Translations under genes and position numbers: made by a program | The notes under the pieces: model-generated | The model's input: the letters and a program-made list of their open reading frames with translations, nothing else | Databases searched by the model: none | What the model was told of the DNA's origin: nothing | NCBI GenBank assembly: GCA_024234875.1 | Contig: JACKNM010000019.1 | Coordinates: 26,278 to 90,277 of the forward strand | DNA: 64,000 bases | Reading direction: 5' to 3' | Origin: Ectothiorhodospiraceae bacterium | Lineage (GTDB): Bacteria > Pseudomonadota > Gammaproteobacteria > HK1 | Part shown: piece after piece, positions 43,056 to 53,000 of the stretch | Layout of the letters: each line of letters opens with the position of its first letter | Numbering within the stretch: position 1 is the first letter of the stretch

Positions 43056-44330
43056 TCAGGCCTCGTCGGCGAGGCGTAGACCCGAGAACATCCACCGCAT
43101 GTGCGGATAGAAGAAGTTTCGGTAGGTGGCGCGGAGGTGGCCGTCGGGCGTCGCGCAACAGCCGCCGCGCAGCACCATCTGGTTGCTCATGAACTTGCCG
43201 TTGTACTCGCCCACCGCACCCGGCTCCGGCCGGAAGCCCGGGTAGGCGACGTAGGGGCTCGACGTCCACTCCCACACGTCGCCGAACAGTTGCGAGAGCC
43301 CCGGCCCGGACGCCGGTGCCGGCGCGAGTCGCCAGCTGCCGAGCGTGTTGCCGGCCGGTGCGTGCGCCGCCGCCGCCACCTCCCACTCGGCCTCGGTCGG
43401 CAGGCGCTTGCCGGCCCAGGTGGCGTAGGCGTCCGCCTCGTAGTGGCTCACGTGGCACACGGGGAGGTCGTCGTCGGTGGGCTGCATGCCGCCGAGCGTC
43501 ATCGCGTGCCAGTCTCCGTCGTGGCGCTCCCAGTAGAGCGGCGCCTCCCACCCCTCTCGTTGCGCGGTCGCCCAACCGTCCGAGAGCCAGAGCTCCGGGC
43601 GGCGGTAGCCGTCGTCGTCGATGAAGGCCTTCCACTCACCGTTGGTCACCGCGCGGCTCGCGAGGCGATAGGGACGTAGCAGCACCTCGTGGCGTGGGCC
43701 CTCGCAATCGAAGGCGAAGCCGCCGCCGCGATGCCCGATCGCGTGCACACCGCCGTCCAGCGCGATCCACTCGAGCGGTGGTGCGCGGCCGGGTGTACGT
43801 GGCTCGGGCACGCGGAACGCGGGGCGCAGCCGGTTCTGCGCGAACAGATGGAGGATGTCCATCAGCACCAGCTCCTGGTGCTGCTCCTCGTGCGCGATGC
43901 CGAGCTCGACGAGCGGCGCGACGCGCGCCCACAGCGCGTCGTCGGCGGTTCGCGCGAGCCGCTCCATCGCGGCGTCGACGTGCTCGCGATAGGCCGTCAC
44001 CTCGGCCACCGTGGGCCGCGTCACCAGACCGCGCGCCGGGCGCGGATGACGCGGGCCGACCGCCTCGTAGTAGGAGTTGAACAGATACCCGTAGCAGGGG
44101 TCGGGCGGCGCGTAGTCCCCCAGCGAGGGTTGCAGCACGAAGGTGTCGAAGAACCACGTGGTGTGCGCGCGATGCCACTTGGTGGGGCTCGCGTCGGGCA
44201 TCGACTGGGGAACCTGATCCTCGGGCGCGAGATGCGACGCGAGCGACTCGGTGAGGGTGCGGCAGGCGCGGAATCGTTCGAGCAGCGGGGAGCGTTCGAG
44301 ACTCGAGGTGAGGCGAACGGATGTGACCAT
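43056..44330 (-). CDS. egtB: hercynine oxygenase (ergothioneine biosynthesis protein EgtB)
   Basis: A 424-residue EgtB, the non-haem iron enzyme that joins a thiol to hercynine with oxygen. The N-terminal DinB_2-type domain supplies iron His residues: WHRAHTTWFFDTF and LGIAHEEQHQELVLMD. The C-terminal formylglycine-generating-enzyme-like domain has RAVTNGEWKAFI, VSHYEADAYATWAGKRLPTEAEWE, FGDVWEWTSSPY and LRGGCCATP. EgtC, EgtA and EgtE are not nearby; many proteobacteria use cysteine directly or another C-S lyase. ATG 44330 is used. It is divergent from the homocysteine methyltransferase gene. Confidence 0.95.
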   Translation of the reverse strand: MVTSVRLTSSLERSPLLERFRACRTLTESLASHLAPEDQVPQSMPDASPTKWHRAHTTWFFDTFVLQPSLGDYAPPDPCYGYLFNSYYEAVGPRHPRPARGLVTRPTVAEVTAYREHVDAAMERLARTADDALWARVAPLVELGIAHEEQHQELVLMDILHLFAQNRLRPAFRVPEPRTPGRAPPLEWIALDGGVHAIGHRGGGFAFDCEGPRHEVLLRPYRLASRAVTNGEWKAFIDDDGYRRPELWLSDGWATAQREGWEAPLYWERHDGDWHAMTLGGMQPTDDDLPVCHVSHYEADAYATWAGKRLPTEAEWEVAAAAHAPAGNTLGSWRLAPAPASGPGLSQLFGDVWEWTSSPYVAYPGFRPEPGAVGEYNGKFMSNQMVLRGGCCATPDGHLRATYRNFFYPHMRWMFSGLRLADEA

Positions 44331-44390
44331 CGGCGGCTCCGTCTGGCTGGGTCCTGGCGCAACGCACAGTCGGCGAGAGCACGCCGAGGA

Positions 44391-44420
44391 ACTATACCTG
44401 CCCGATCCGGCAACGTCGAA
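44391..44420 (-). promoter_or_regulatory. possible promoter of the egtB-egtD operon
   Basis: On the minus strand TTCGAC (44420-44415), an 18-bp spacer and TATAGT (44396-44391) precede egtB by about 60 bp. The -10 box matches five of six bases and stands out in the GC-rich DNA; the -35 is weak. Confidence 0.4.
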
Positions 44421-44606
44421 CCGGCGCGACGCCGGCCGCCCGAGCGAGCGGGCTTCGCGCGTGGTCGTCGGCGAAGGCGTAGGCCGCGGAAACAATCGCG
44501 ACATCACACGGGAAAACACGGGAAACGAAGCGCGACGATGCTGCCGACCTCCGCCACGCTCCACGCTTCGTGGATGGCGTCGGACTCGGACATCCAGGAG
44601 GTCGGC

Positions 44607-45551
44607 ATGAGCAAGTACAGAGATTCGCTGCCGCAGGGGCGCGGCAAGCTGTTCATCACCGACGGTGGTCTCGAGACCACCCTCGTGTATCACGAAGGCA
44701 TCGACCTGCCGTGCTTCGCGGCGTTCGATCTGCTGCGCAGTGACCGTGGTCGAGACACCCTCACCCGCTACTTCGATCCCTACCTCGCCATCGCGCGGCG
44801 TCACGCGCTCGGATTCGTGCTCGAGAGTGCAACCTGGCGCGCGAGTCAGGATTGGGGGCAGCGGCTCGGATACTCCGACGCGGCGCTCGCCGAGGCCAAT
44901 CACCAGGCGGTGGAGATGCTGGTGGCGCTGCGCGATCGCCATGAGTGCGCGTCGGCGCCGATGGTGGTGAGTGGCTGCGTCGGGCCCCGTGGCGACGGCT
45001 ACGACCCGTCGGTGCGCGGCACTGCCGCCGAGGCGCAGGCGTATCACTCGACCCAGATCCACGCCCTGCGCGATGCCGGCGCCGACATGATCACCGCGCT
45101 CACCATGACGCACGTCGCGGAGGCGATCGGCGTCACCCGGGCCGCGACCGCGGCCGGCATGCCGATCGTGGTCTCGTTCACGACCGAGGTCGACGGGCGT
45201 CTGCCGAGCGGCGAGACGCTGTGCGCGGCGGTCGAGACCGTCGACCGCGAGACCTGCGCGGCCCCGGTGCACTACATGATCAACTGCGCGCATCCGCTCC
45301 ACTTCGCCGATGCGTTGGCGGTCGACGCGCCGTGGACGCGCCGCGTTCGCGGTCTGCGCGCCAACGCGTCGACCCTGAGTCACGCCGAGCTCGACGTGAT
45401 GACCGAGCTCGACGCGGGCGATCCGATCGATCTCGGTGCGCGGCTCGCGGGGTTGCGGCGGATGCACCGGCATCTGGACGTCCTCGGTGGATGCTGCGGA
45501 ACGGACCACCGCCACATCGCGGCCACCGTCGAGGCCTGCGTCGCGGGGTGA
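44607..45551 (+). CDS. homocysteine S-methyltransferase family protein
   Basis: A 314-residue zinc methyltransferase of the MmuM/BhmT group. The N-terminal ITDGGLETTLVYHEGIDLPCFAAFDL matches the family. The three zinc Cys candidates are in INCAHP and GGCCGTDHRHI. The barrel motif VVSGCVGPRGDGY is also present. The usual methyl donors are S-methylmethionine or betaine, and the acceptor is homocysteine or a related thiol or selenol. ATG 44607 is chosen with AGGAGGT upstream. Its place next to the ergothioneine genes hints at sulfur metabolism but is not proof. Confidence 0.88.
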   Translation: MSKYRDSLPQGRGKLFITDGGLETTLVYHEGIDLPCFAAFDLLRSDRGRDTLTRYFDPYLAIARRHALGFVLESATWRASQDWGQRLGYSDAALAEANHQAVEMLVALRDRHECASAPMVVSGCVGPRGDGYDPSVRGTAAEAQAYHSTQIHALRDAGADMITALTMTHVAEAIGVTRAATAAGMPIVVSFTTEVDGRLPSGETLCAAVETVDRETCAAPVHYMINCAHPLHFADALAVDAPWTRRVRGLRANASTLSHAELDVMTELDAGDPIDLGARLAGLRRMHRHLDVLGGCCGTDHRHIAATVEACVAG

Positions 45552-45641
45552 CCCGAGTCGTGGCGCGTCGCCGTCCCGGGGCGACGCGCCATGGCGTGGC
45601 GGCGCATACTCGCGCGCCAGGTGTGGACGCGAGCGCGCGCG

Positions 45642-46109
45642 ATGTCGGAGGAGATGTCGTCGGTCCGGATCGGCCCGGCCGAGGAGGACCAGCTGCCGGC
45701 GCTGGCGGCGCTGCTCGGGGTGCTGTTCGAGCAGGAGGCGGAGTTCCGCCCCGACCGGCAGCGTCAGCTCGCCGGGCTCCGTGCGATCCACGAGCGCCCG
45801 GCGCTCGGCACCGTGCTGGTCGCGCGCGAGGGTGCCGAGGTGGTCGGGATGGTGGTGGTCCTGCACACCGTGAGCACCGCGCTCGGCGCACCGGCGGCGA
45901 TTCTCGAGGACCTGGTGGTGTCGCCGGGGCGTCGTGGCCGAGGCATCGGCTCCGCGCTCGTTCGCGCCGCCGTCGCGCACGCGCGCGAGCAAGGCTGCGC
46001 ACGCATCACGCTGCTCACCGACGCCGACAACCGCGATGCCGCGCGGCTCTACGCCCGGCACGGCTTTCGCGGATCGCCGATGGTCCCGATGCGGCTGCGG
46101 CTGGAGTAG
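45642..46109 (+). CDS. GNAT family N-acetyltransferase
   Basis: A 155-residue GNAT acetyltransferase. The acetyl-CoA-binding motif A is seen as LEDLVVSPGRRGRGIGSALVRAAVAHA (pattern R-x-x-G-x-G/A). Motif B is ITLLTDADNRDAARLYARHGF. The N-terminal half has RIGPAEEDQLPALAALLGVLF. The substrate, a small molecule or a protein N-terminus, is unknown. Start is probably ATG 45642, though ATG 45654 with a closer GGAGGAG is possible. It lies 90 bp after the methyltransferase stop on the same strand. Confidence 0.82.
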   Translation: MSEEMSSVRIGPAEEDQLPALAALLGVLFEQEAEFRPDRQRQLAGLRAIHERPALGTVLVAREGAEVVGMVVVLHTVSTALGAPAAILEDLVVSPGRRGRGIGSALVRAAVAHAREQGCARITLLTDADNRDAARLYARHGFRGSPMVPMRLRLE

Positions 46110-46118
46110 GCGGTGGGC

Positions 46119-46496
46119 TCAGGCGGCGTAGACGACGCCGCTCTCGTCGAGCTGTGCGATGCGGGCGTGGACGACCGGCGTCTGCGTCTCGCTGTCGACG
46201 AAGGAGTCGAAGCGGTACGGGTTGTAGATCACGCCTCGCCCCTCGACGCCGTCGAGCTGCCGGCTCTCGTCGGGGTGGACGAAGTCGAGCAGGCGACCGA
46301 CCGCATACGCGTGCACGTTCCGGCGCTGCTCGCGGATCATCCGCTGGCGGCCCTTCTCGCGCACCGTGAAGGTGACGTCGACCAGCCGCACCTGGCGTGC
46401 CGAGGCGCGGATCACGCCCCGCTGCATGATGCTGTAGCAGCCGTGCTTGGGGTTCTTGAACACCCGCACCGGCAGGTTCTGGTCGATCACGTCCAT
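46119..46496 (-). CDS. hypothetical protein, 125 residues
   Basis: I do not recognise this family. The sequence is soluble and mixed-charge: MDVIDQNLPVRVFKNPKHGC, then ASARQVRLVDVTFTVREKGRQRMI, then NVHAYAVGRLLDFVHP and a tail ending DESGVVYAA. It has one Cys (residue 20) and no signal or membrane helix. ATG 46496 is chosen because upstream in-frame codons run through the promoter-like site. It is convergent with the GNAT gene (9-bp gap) and divergent from the methyltransferase gene at 46637. Confidence 0.6.
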   Translation of the reverse strand: MDVIDQNLPVRVFKNPKHGCYSIMQRGVIRASARQVRLVDVTFTVREKGRQRMIREQRRNVHAYAVGRLLDFVHPDESRQLDGVEGRGVIYNPYRFDSFVDSETQTPVVHARIAQLDESGVVYAA

Positions 46497-46520
46497 GGTC
46501 CCGGGGTCGAGGGAGCGCGG

Positions 46521-46548
46521 ATTATATGGTGCGTCGCACAAAGCGCAA
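46521..46548 (-). promoter_or_regulatory. promoter of the 125-residue hypothetical gene
   Basis: On the minus strand a perfect TATAAT (46526-46521) is preceded by TTGCGC (46548-46543) at 16-bp spacing, 25 bp upstream of the ATG at 46496. The -35 is weak, but the -10 is the best possible match. Confidence 0.5.
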
Positions 46549-46636
46549 GAGGGTGTCGACACGATTTCACGCTTGCCGTTGACCGGCTCACCGCGCGAGG
46601 TCAACGTGCAGCACGACTGGCCTGCGAGGACCCACC

Positions 46637-47443
46637 ATGGACCGCTACCGCGCTGCCAACCGTGACCTGTGGGAGGCCTGGACCCCCCACAATCTCACCT
46701 CGCCCCTCTACGACGTCGAGGGCTTCGTCGCCGGCCGCGAGACGCTCTGCCCGGTCGAGCTGGCGGGCGTCGGGCAGGTCGCCGGCCGGCGGCTGTTGCA
46801 CCTGCAGTGCCACTTCGGTCTCGGCACGCTGTCGTGGGTCCGTCACGGCGCCATCGCCACCGGGGTCGACTTCGCACCGAGCGCGATAGCGGCCGCGCGC
46901 GAGCTCTCTGAACGCACCGGGCTCCCCGCCACCTTCGTCGAGTCCGACCTCTACGCGCTGCCAGAGCACCTCGAGGGCGAGTTCGACGTGGTCTTCACCT
47001 CCCACGGGGTGCTCGGCTGGCTTCCCGACCTCGAGGGGTGGGCGCGGGTGATCGCCCACTACCTGGCGCCGGGCGGGCTGCTCTTCCTCGCCGAGGCTCA
47101 TCCGGTGGCGATGTTGTTCGACGAGACGCGCGACGATCGTGAGCTGCGTCTGCGCTATCCCTACTTCCATCGCGACGAGCCGTTCGTGCTGCCGGTGAAG
47201 GGCTCCTACGCCGCCCCCGAGGCCGAGGTGAGCGGCACCGAGCACTTCTGGATCCATCCCGTGTCCGACATCCTCGGCGCGCTGCTGCGAGCGGGGCTTC
47301 GCATCGAGTCCTTCGACGAGCACCCGTTCATGGCCTGGTCGCATTTCCCCTGGATGGTGCAGCGCCCGGACGGGCACTGGGAGATGCCCCCCGACGCGCC
47401 GGAGCTGCCGCTGATGCTCAGTCTGCGCGCCCGCGCGCCCTGA
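46637..47443 (+). CDS. class I SAM-dependent methyltransferase
   Basis: A 268-residue methyltransferase. Motif I appears as LLHLQCHFGLGTLSWVRHG, a version of the usual LDLGCGxG, followed by GVDFAPSAIAAARELSER (motif II with acidic D) and FDVVFTSHGVLGWLPDLEGWARVIAHYLAPGGLLFLAE (motifs III-IV). The C-terminal half carries aromatic residues (HFWIHPVSDI and FMAWSHFPWMVQRPDGHW) that may form the substrate pocket. ATG 46637 follows a GAGGA site. No clue to the substrate. Confidence 0.88.
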   Translation: MDRYRAANRDLWEAWTPHNLTSPLYDVEGFVAGRETLCPVELAGVGQVAGRRLLHLQCHFGLGTLSWVRHGAIATGVDFAPSAIAAARELSERTGLPATFVESDLYALPEHLEGEFDVVFTSHGVLGWLPDLEGWARVIAHYLAPGGLLFLAEAHPVAMLFDETRDDRELRLRYPYFHRDEPFVLPVKGSYAAPEAEVSGTEHFWIHPVSDILGALLRAGLRIESFDEHPFMAWSHFPWMVQRPDGHWEMPPDAPELPLMLSLRARAP

Positions 47444-47482
47444 GCCGGGGCACGACGCCCGGCACGGGGCCGGGCGCGGACG

Positions 47483-48784
47483 TCATCGTGCCGGGTGGTG
47501 CGGAGCGGCGAGCAGGGTCTCGCCGTCGGCGGCGACCTCCGCCAGCCTTGCGGGCAGGATCTGGTTCGCGATGTCGGCCCCGGGCATGGCCGCGGTCTCC
47601 ACCCGCAGGAAGTTCGGCGTGTAGCCGGCATGGCGAAGCCCGCCCTCTGGCGCCGGGCGCGCCTGCTCCCACAGCACCGGCATCTCGCGCCCCAGGTGGC
47701 GGACGAGCAGCGCACGCTTCATCCGCGCCCCGAGCGCGTGCAGGGCGCGGACCCGCTCGCGCCTGACCGCCTCCGGCACCTGCCCGGCGAGCCCCGCCGC
47801 CTTGGTGCCGGCCCGCGGTGAGTAGGGGAAGACGTGGAGGTGACCGAAGCCGATACGCTCCACGAAGGCGAGCGTCTCCGCCCACTCGTCCTCGGTCTCT
47901 CCCGGGAAACCGGCGATGAGGTCGGTGGTCACGTTGAGGTCCGGCACCGCGGCGCGCGCGCGCTCGACCAGGCGCTCGAAGTCGCCGGTCCGGCATCGCC
48001 GGGACATCCGCCTGAGCACGCTGTCGCAGCCGCTCTGCAGCGGCAGGTGGACGTGCGGCATCAGCCGCCGATCCGCGAACAGATCGAAGAAGTCGTCCGG
48101 CAGATCCCAGGGCTCGAGCGAGGCGAGACGGAGTCGGGGAACCTCGGTGCGTTGCAGCACCGCGGCGATCAGATCGCGCAGGCTCGACCCGGTGTCGGAG
48201 CCGTAGCCGCCGACGTGCACCCCGGTCAGCACCACCTCGCGTACGCCCTGGCCGACGAGGACGCGGATCTCGTCGACGATCTCGTCGAGCGGCCGGCTGC
48301 GTTCCTCGCCGCGGGCGACGGTGACGATGCAGAAGGTGCAGCGGTAACGGCAGCCGTCCTGCACCTTCACGAAGGCGCGATTGCGCCCGAGCGCGAACAG
48401 CGCCGCCTCCCCGGGCTCGGTCGCCAGCGCCGGCATCGCCTCGCGGTCGAGCCGGGCCACGATGCGCTCGACGAGCCGGTCCTTGTCGGTGTTCGGCACC
48501 ACCAGGTCGACACCATCGAGCGCGCCGACCCGCTCGGCGTCGAGCGTGGCGTAGCAGCCGGTCACCACCAGCTTGGCGCGCGGGTTCTCGCGGTGACTGC
48601 GACGCAGGAGCTGACGCGACTTGCGGGCGGCCTCGGCCGTCACCGCGCAGGTGTTGACGACGACGAGGTCGGCGTCGTCAGGGGAGCTCGTGACGCCGAG
48701 GCCGTGGGCGCGCAGCGCCCGCGCCCAGCTCTCGAGCTCCGCCTCGTTGAGACGGCAGCCGAGCGCGCGGAGGTGAACCTGCAT
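47483..48784 (-). CDS. mtaB: threonylcarbamoyladenosine tRNA methylthiotransferase MtaB
   Basis: A 433-residue methylthiotransferase that adds 2-methylthio to t6A37 of tRNA. The N-terminal UPF0004 domain has three Cys for one cluster: LGCRLNEAELESW, VVVNTCAVT and VVTGCYATL. The radical SAM domain has GCRYRCTFCIVTVARGEERSR. TGVHVGGYG, HLPLQSGCDSVLRRM and FPGETEDEWAET are shared with MiaB/MtaB. The RLNEAE opening favours MtaB over MiaB, which usually has GCQMN. ATG 48784 is used. The enolase-superfamily gene lies 58 bp upstream on the same strand. Confidence 0.92.
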   Translation of the reverse strand: MQVHLRALGCRLNEAELESWARALRAHGLGVTSSPDDADLVVVNTCAVTAEAARKSRQLLRRSHRENPRAKLVVTGCYATLDAERVGALDGVDLVVPNTDKDRLVERIVARLDREAMPALATEPGEAALFALGRNRAFVKVQDGCRYRCTFCIVTVARGEERSRPLDEIVDEIRVLVGQGVREVVLTGVHVGGYGSDTGSSLRDLIAAVLQRTEVPRLRLASLEPWDLPDDFFDLFADRRLMPHVHLPLQSGCDSVLRRMSRRCRTGDFERLVERARAAVPDLNVTTDLIAGFPGETEDEWAETLAFVERIGFGHLHVFPYSPRAGTKAAGLAGQVPEAVRRERVRALHALGARMKRALLVRHLGREMPVLWEQARPAPEGGLRHAGYTPNFLRVETAAMPGADIANQILPARLAEVAADGETLLAAPHHPAR

Positions 48785-48842
48785 CGCGTTGCCTCGGCAC
48801 GAAGGGCCGCGAAGGATACCTGCTGGTGTCGGTCGCAGTGGC

Positions 48843-49934
48843 TCAGCCCTGGCGGTGCTCGGCCAGGGCCTCGTACTCGAGCTCGACCCCGTGGCCGGGA
48901 CGGTCCGGCGCCACCGCCAGGCCCTCGTGGAGGGCGAGTGGCTGGCGGATGAAGCGGTCGAGACCGAAGCCGTGGACCTCGAGGAACGACGCGTTCGGCA
49001 CCGCCGCCAGCAGGTGCACGTGCAGGTCGTGCACGCCGTGCGAGGTGACCGGCAGATTCCGAGCCTCGGCGAGCCGCGCGACCTTGAGCCAGGGCGTGAC
49101 CCCGCCGAGGGTGGCCAGATCCGGCTCCGGGAACGCGACCCGGCCGTGGGTGATCAGGTGCTCGAACTCGTGCACCGAGTGCAGGTTCTCGCCGGCCGCG
49201 ATCGGCACGCCCCCCTCCACCGCCACCCGGGCGTGCCCGGCGACGTCGTCCGGGATCACCGGCTCCTCGAGCCACACCAGATCCGCCTCGCGCAGGCCAC
49301 GCGCGGCGCGAATGGCGTCGGCGACGCTCCATCGCATGTTGGCGTCGGCCATCAGCGGGAAGTCGGGTCCGAGCAGCTCACGCATGGCCAGCGCGCGCTC
49401 GAGGTCCTCGCGCATCCGGTCGCGACCGACCTTCATCTTGATCGCCCGGAAACCCCCGGCGACGAAGCCGCGCGCCTGCTCCAGGAGCTGCTCCAGCGGG
49501 AACTGCAGATCGATGCCCCCGGCGTATGCCCGCACCCGGTTGTCGTGGCCGCCGAGCAACCGCCAGAGCGGCTCTCCGGCGCGCTTTCCCGCCAGATCCC
49601 ACAGCGCGACGTCGACCGCGGCCATCGCGAACGAGGCGAGCCCACCGCGGCCGACGAAGTGCAGCCGCCACCACATCCGTTCCCACAGTCGCTCGATGCG
49701 GCGCGAATCCTCGCCGACCACCGCCTCGCGGAGATCGTCGTCGATCAGCGCGCGCACCGCGCTGCCGCCGATGTTGCCGACGGTGTAGGTGTAGCCGGTG
49801 CCCTCGCGACCCTCGGCATCGCGCAGGCGCACCACCACCAGCGCGAAGTGCGAGATGTCGCCGTGGGTGGAGTCCGACAGCACCACCGGGAGTGGAATCC
49901 GATAGTGGTCGACCTGCAGATCCTGGATCTTCAC
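48843..49934 (-). CDS. enolase-superfamily enzyme (mandelate racemase/muconate lactonizing group)
   Basis: A 363-residue enolase-superfamily enzyme. The capping N-terminal domain begins KIQDLQVDHYRIPLP. In the barrel, the acid/base Lys is in AIKMKVGRD, and the metal ligands are in MADANMRW, LEEPVIPDD and AAGENLHS. The His base region is SHGVHDLHVH. These make it competent for proton abstraction next to a carboxylate, as in racemases or acid-sugar dehydratases. The substrate cannot be told from sequence. ATG 49934 is used. A different family member lies at 58.6 kb. Confidence 0.88.
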   Translation of the reverse strand: MKIQDLQVDHYRIPLPVVLSDSTHGDISHFALVVVRLRDAEGREGTGYTYTVGNIGGSAVRALIDDDLREAVVGEDSRRIERLWERMWWRLHFVGRGGLASFAMAAVDVALWDLAGKRAGEPLWRLLGGHDNRVRAYAGGIDLQFPLEQLLEQARGFVAGGFRAIKMKVGRDRMREDLERALAMRELLGPDFPLMADANMRWSVADAIRAARGLREADLVWLEEPVIPDDVAGHARVAVEGGVPIAAGENLHSVHEFEHLITHGRVAFPEPDLATLGGVTPWLKVARLAEARNLPVTSHGVHDLHVHLLAAVPNASFLEVHGFGLDRFIRQPLALHEGLAVAPDRPGHGVELEYEALAEHRQG

Positions 49935-50057
49935 CGGCGGCGTCCTCTGGCCATGGGGGCGCCAAGGTTCCGACTTTGCCGGCGAGCTGTCCAGCGCGTG
50001 GGCGAAACGGTCGGGAGGTCACCGTCGGTCGTGACGGCCGTCGGTGGCGCGTCGCGC

Positions 50058-53000
50058 TCAGGCCGCGTCGATGGCCACCGGTCGCGCCCCCGCGTAGCCC
50101 TGCACGTAATCGATGCCGATCCCGCGCAGCACCTCGATGATCGCCTCGCTCTCGGCGAACTCGGCGATGGTCTGCTTGCCGAGCACGCGGGCGATGTCGT
50201 GCATCGACTGCACCATCGCGCGGTCGGCCGGATTGGCGTGGATCTCGCGCACGAACAGGCCGTCGATCTTGAGATAGTCGACCGGCAGGGTTTTCAGGTA
50301 CGAGTACGAGGCGTGCCCGGCACCGAAGTCGTCGAGGGAGAACCGGCAGCCGTACTCGCGCAGGGTGCGGATGAAGGTCACCGCGTGGGACAGGCCGTCG
50401 ATGGCCGCCGTCTCCGTCACCTCGAAGATGACCTTGCCCGGCGGCACCCGGGTCTCCTCGAGCAGCCCCATCACGAACGCGAGCAGGTCCTCGTCGCTGA
50501 GGCTGAGCCCCGAGAGATTGACCGAGTAGCCACCCGCCTGCGCCACCTTGCGGCGATTGGCGGCCATCCAACGCAGCGCGGTGCTCACCACCCAGCGGTC
50601 GACCTCGCGCATCGTGCCGTCGCGCTCGGCCGCCTGGATGAGCCCGGGGGGTACCGGCTCGATGCCCGAGTCGTCGCGCACCCCGAGCAAGATCTCGAAG
50701 TGGGGCCGGCCGCCGTCGCCCGTGGTGAGCGGCTCGACGCGCTGCGCGCGCAGCGCCAGCCGCTCGCCGCGTAGCAGGGCGAGCAGCCCGGCGGTCTCCG
50801 TGCGTGGCTCCGGCGCCGATGCCTCGACCACCCGATTGCCGCCGAGCCTGGCTGCCTCCGCCACCGACGTCTCGGCCAATCCGAGCAGATGGCGGGCGTC
50901 GGTCTCCTCCGCCGCCGCCACCGCCACCGCGATACTCGCGCTGAGCGGGATTTCCTCGCCGCGGTACACGCAACGCGAGTCGGAGATGGCGAAGCGCAGG
51001 CGCTCGGCGAACTCGCGCGCGCCCTCCGCGGTGGTGCCCTCGAGCAGCACCGCGAAGTCGTCGTCACCGAGCCTCGCGGTCATCCCGCGCGAGCCGGCGT
51101 GGCGTTCCACGACGCGCGCCATCTTGCGCAGCAAGCTGTCGCCGGCGCGCTGTCCGCAGCGCGCGTTGATGGCCCCGAAGCCGTCGATGTCGAGCACGCA
51201 GACCACTGGCCGCTCGGCCGCGTCGCCGGCGTGCTCGAGCAGGTGGCCGAGCCGGCGCTCGAGCGCAGTGCGGTTGGCCAGCCCGGTGAGACCGTCCCGA
51301 TTCGCCTCGTCCGCCAGCGCCTCGTGCATGCCCTCGAGCAGCTTGTACATGCCGCGGTCGACGAGCGGCAGCTCGGGCGCGTCGATCTTGGTCACATCGC
51401 CACGGCGCAGCCCCATCGCCAGCTCCTGGCGAGAGAAGGTCGCGGCGCGGTTGCCCTGGGCGTCGGCCAGCAGGAAGTTCGCCCCGTCGGTGTCGACCCA
51501 GGCCACCGACAACGCCCGCTGGCTGCCATCGGGACCCTTGACCGCGAGCAGGTCGCCACGGTGCACGTGCCCGGCCCGGTCGAGCCAACGCTTGAGCTCC
51601 GGCGGCGCGTCGCGAGTGGCGGTCGGTGCGGCGCCGCCGCGCAGCCGGCGCATGAGGGTCGCCTGCTCGTCACGGGCGCGAGCCAGCGACTCGACGCGCT
51701 CGCGATAGGCGTCGCGCTGTCGGTCCAGAAGCTCGTCCAGCCGCGGCAGCACGTTGGCGAAGACGCCGTGGTCGCGCTCGTGCTCGCGGACGATGCGCTC
51801 GACCAGCGGGTCGACGTCGTCACGCAGGGTAGCGCCCTCGTAGCCGGGAGCGCGCTCGGCCGGGAGCTGGATCCGGCCGAGGCGGTTGACCACCTGTCGC
51901 GCCGGGTGAGCCTGGTCCTGGAGGAAGGCGTCCTCGCGCACCGCGACCCGCAGCAGCGGCACCGCGAGCTGGCGCAGCCGCGCCTTCACGCCGCGTCCGA
52001 CCAGCGGATCGCCGAGGATCGACTCGAAGAGATCGGCGACCACCCCGACCGCCGACGCCTCGTCCTCGGCCACCGGCTCGGGCTCGTCGCCGAGCGCCTG
52101 CTCGAGGCGCTCGCGAAGCTGCAGCGGCCCGGAATCCGCGAGGTCGCTCAGCCGCGGGTCGTGTTGTAGACGTTCCAGCACGCGCGCGATGGCCGCGGCG
52201 TCGGAGCCGAAGGTGAGGCGCTGGTGGAGCCCGCCCATCGGCTCGGCGACGCCGCTCGCGACGTGGCGCCGCAGCCCGTGCAACCAGCTCGCGGTGCCCA
52301 GGGCGTCGCCGAGGGGAACCTGGTCGGAGCTGGTGTAGGACGGCGGGTAATACCCGGCACCGGCCCAGGCCCGCGGGGGCGCGGCCGTCGGCGGCCCCGG
52401 TGGCGCCTGTCGGAAGCTTCCCGGCGGCGGCGCAGCGCCCGGTTCGGCCCAACTCGGGCTGGCCGGCGCGGACGACGCGGGAGCCCAGCCCGCCGCCCGC
52501 GGTGGCGCCATCGGCGGCGTCTGGGGCATCGGGGCCCCGGGGGCCGGTGGCGGGTGGCCGACCGCGCCTGGCGGCTGGCCGCGGTATGCCGTGGCCGGTG
52601 GATGCGGGTGCGGTGGGACGGCGCCGGCCGGTGGCGTGTCCGACTCCGGCGCGGGTTCCGGTTCTGGCTCCGGTGTCGCGGCCTCCGACCGCGGTGGCGG
52701 CGCCTCGGCTCGCCGCTGACGCGTGATGCGGGGTTTGTCCGGCGTCACGTCGATGCCGGCTTCCTCCAGCAGCTCGAGCACATGGGCCAGGAACGCTCCG
52801 AGGCGTCCGAAGACCACGGTGGCGAAGGCATCGAGCAGCGCCGCCCGCACCCGGCGCCCGGCGCCGAGGTTCTGGAGCGCGTCGTGGAAGGCGAACCCGA
52901 GCCCGGCCACGCCGATCGGGTTGTCGTCGGCGGCGATGCGCTGGCCGGCGAGGACCGACAGGCGGAGATCGAGGATGGCCTGCGTGTCGGCGAAGCGCGG

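Noticed and set aside
43056..44330. The FGE-like domain of egtB as the maturase for the sulfatase at 62.3 kb
   Set aside because: The full DinB_2 plus FGE architecture and the egtD neighbour mark it as hercynine oxygenase, a different function of the same fold.
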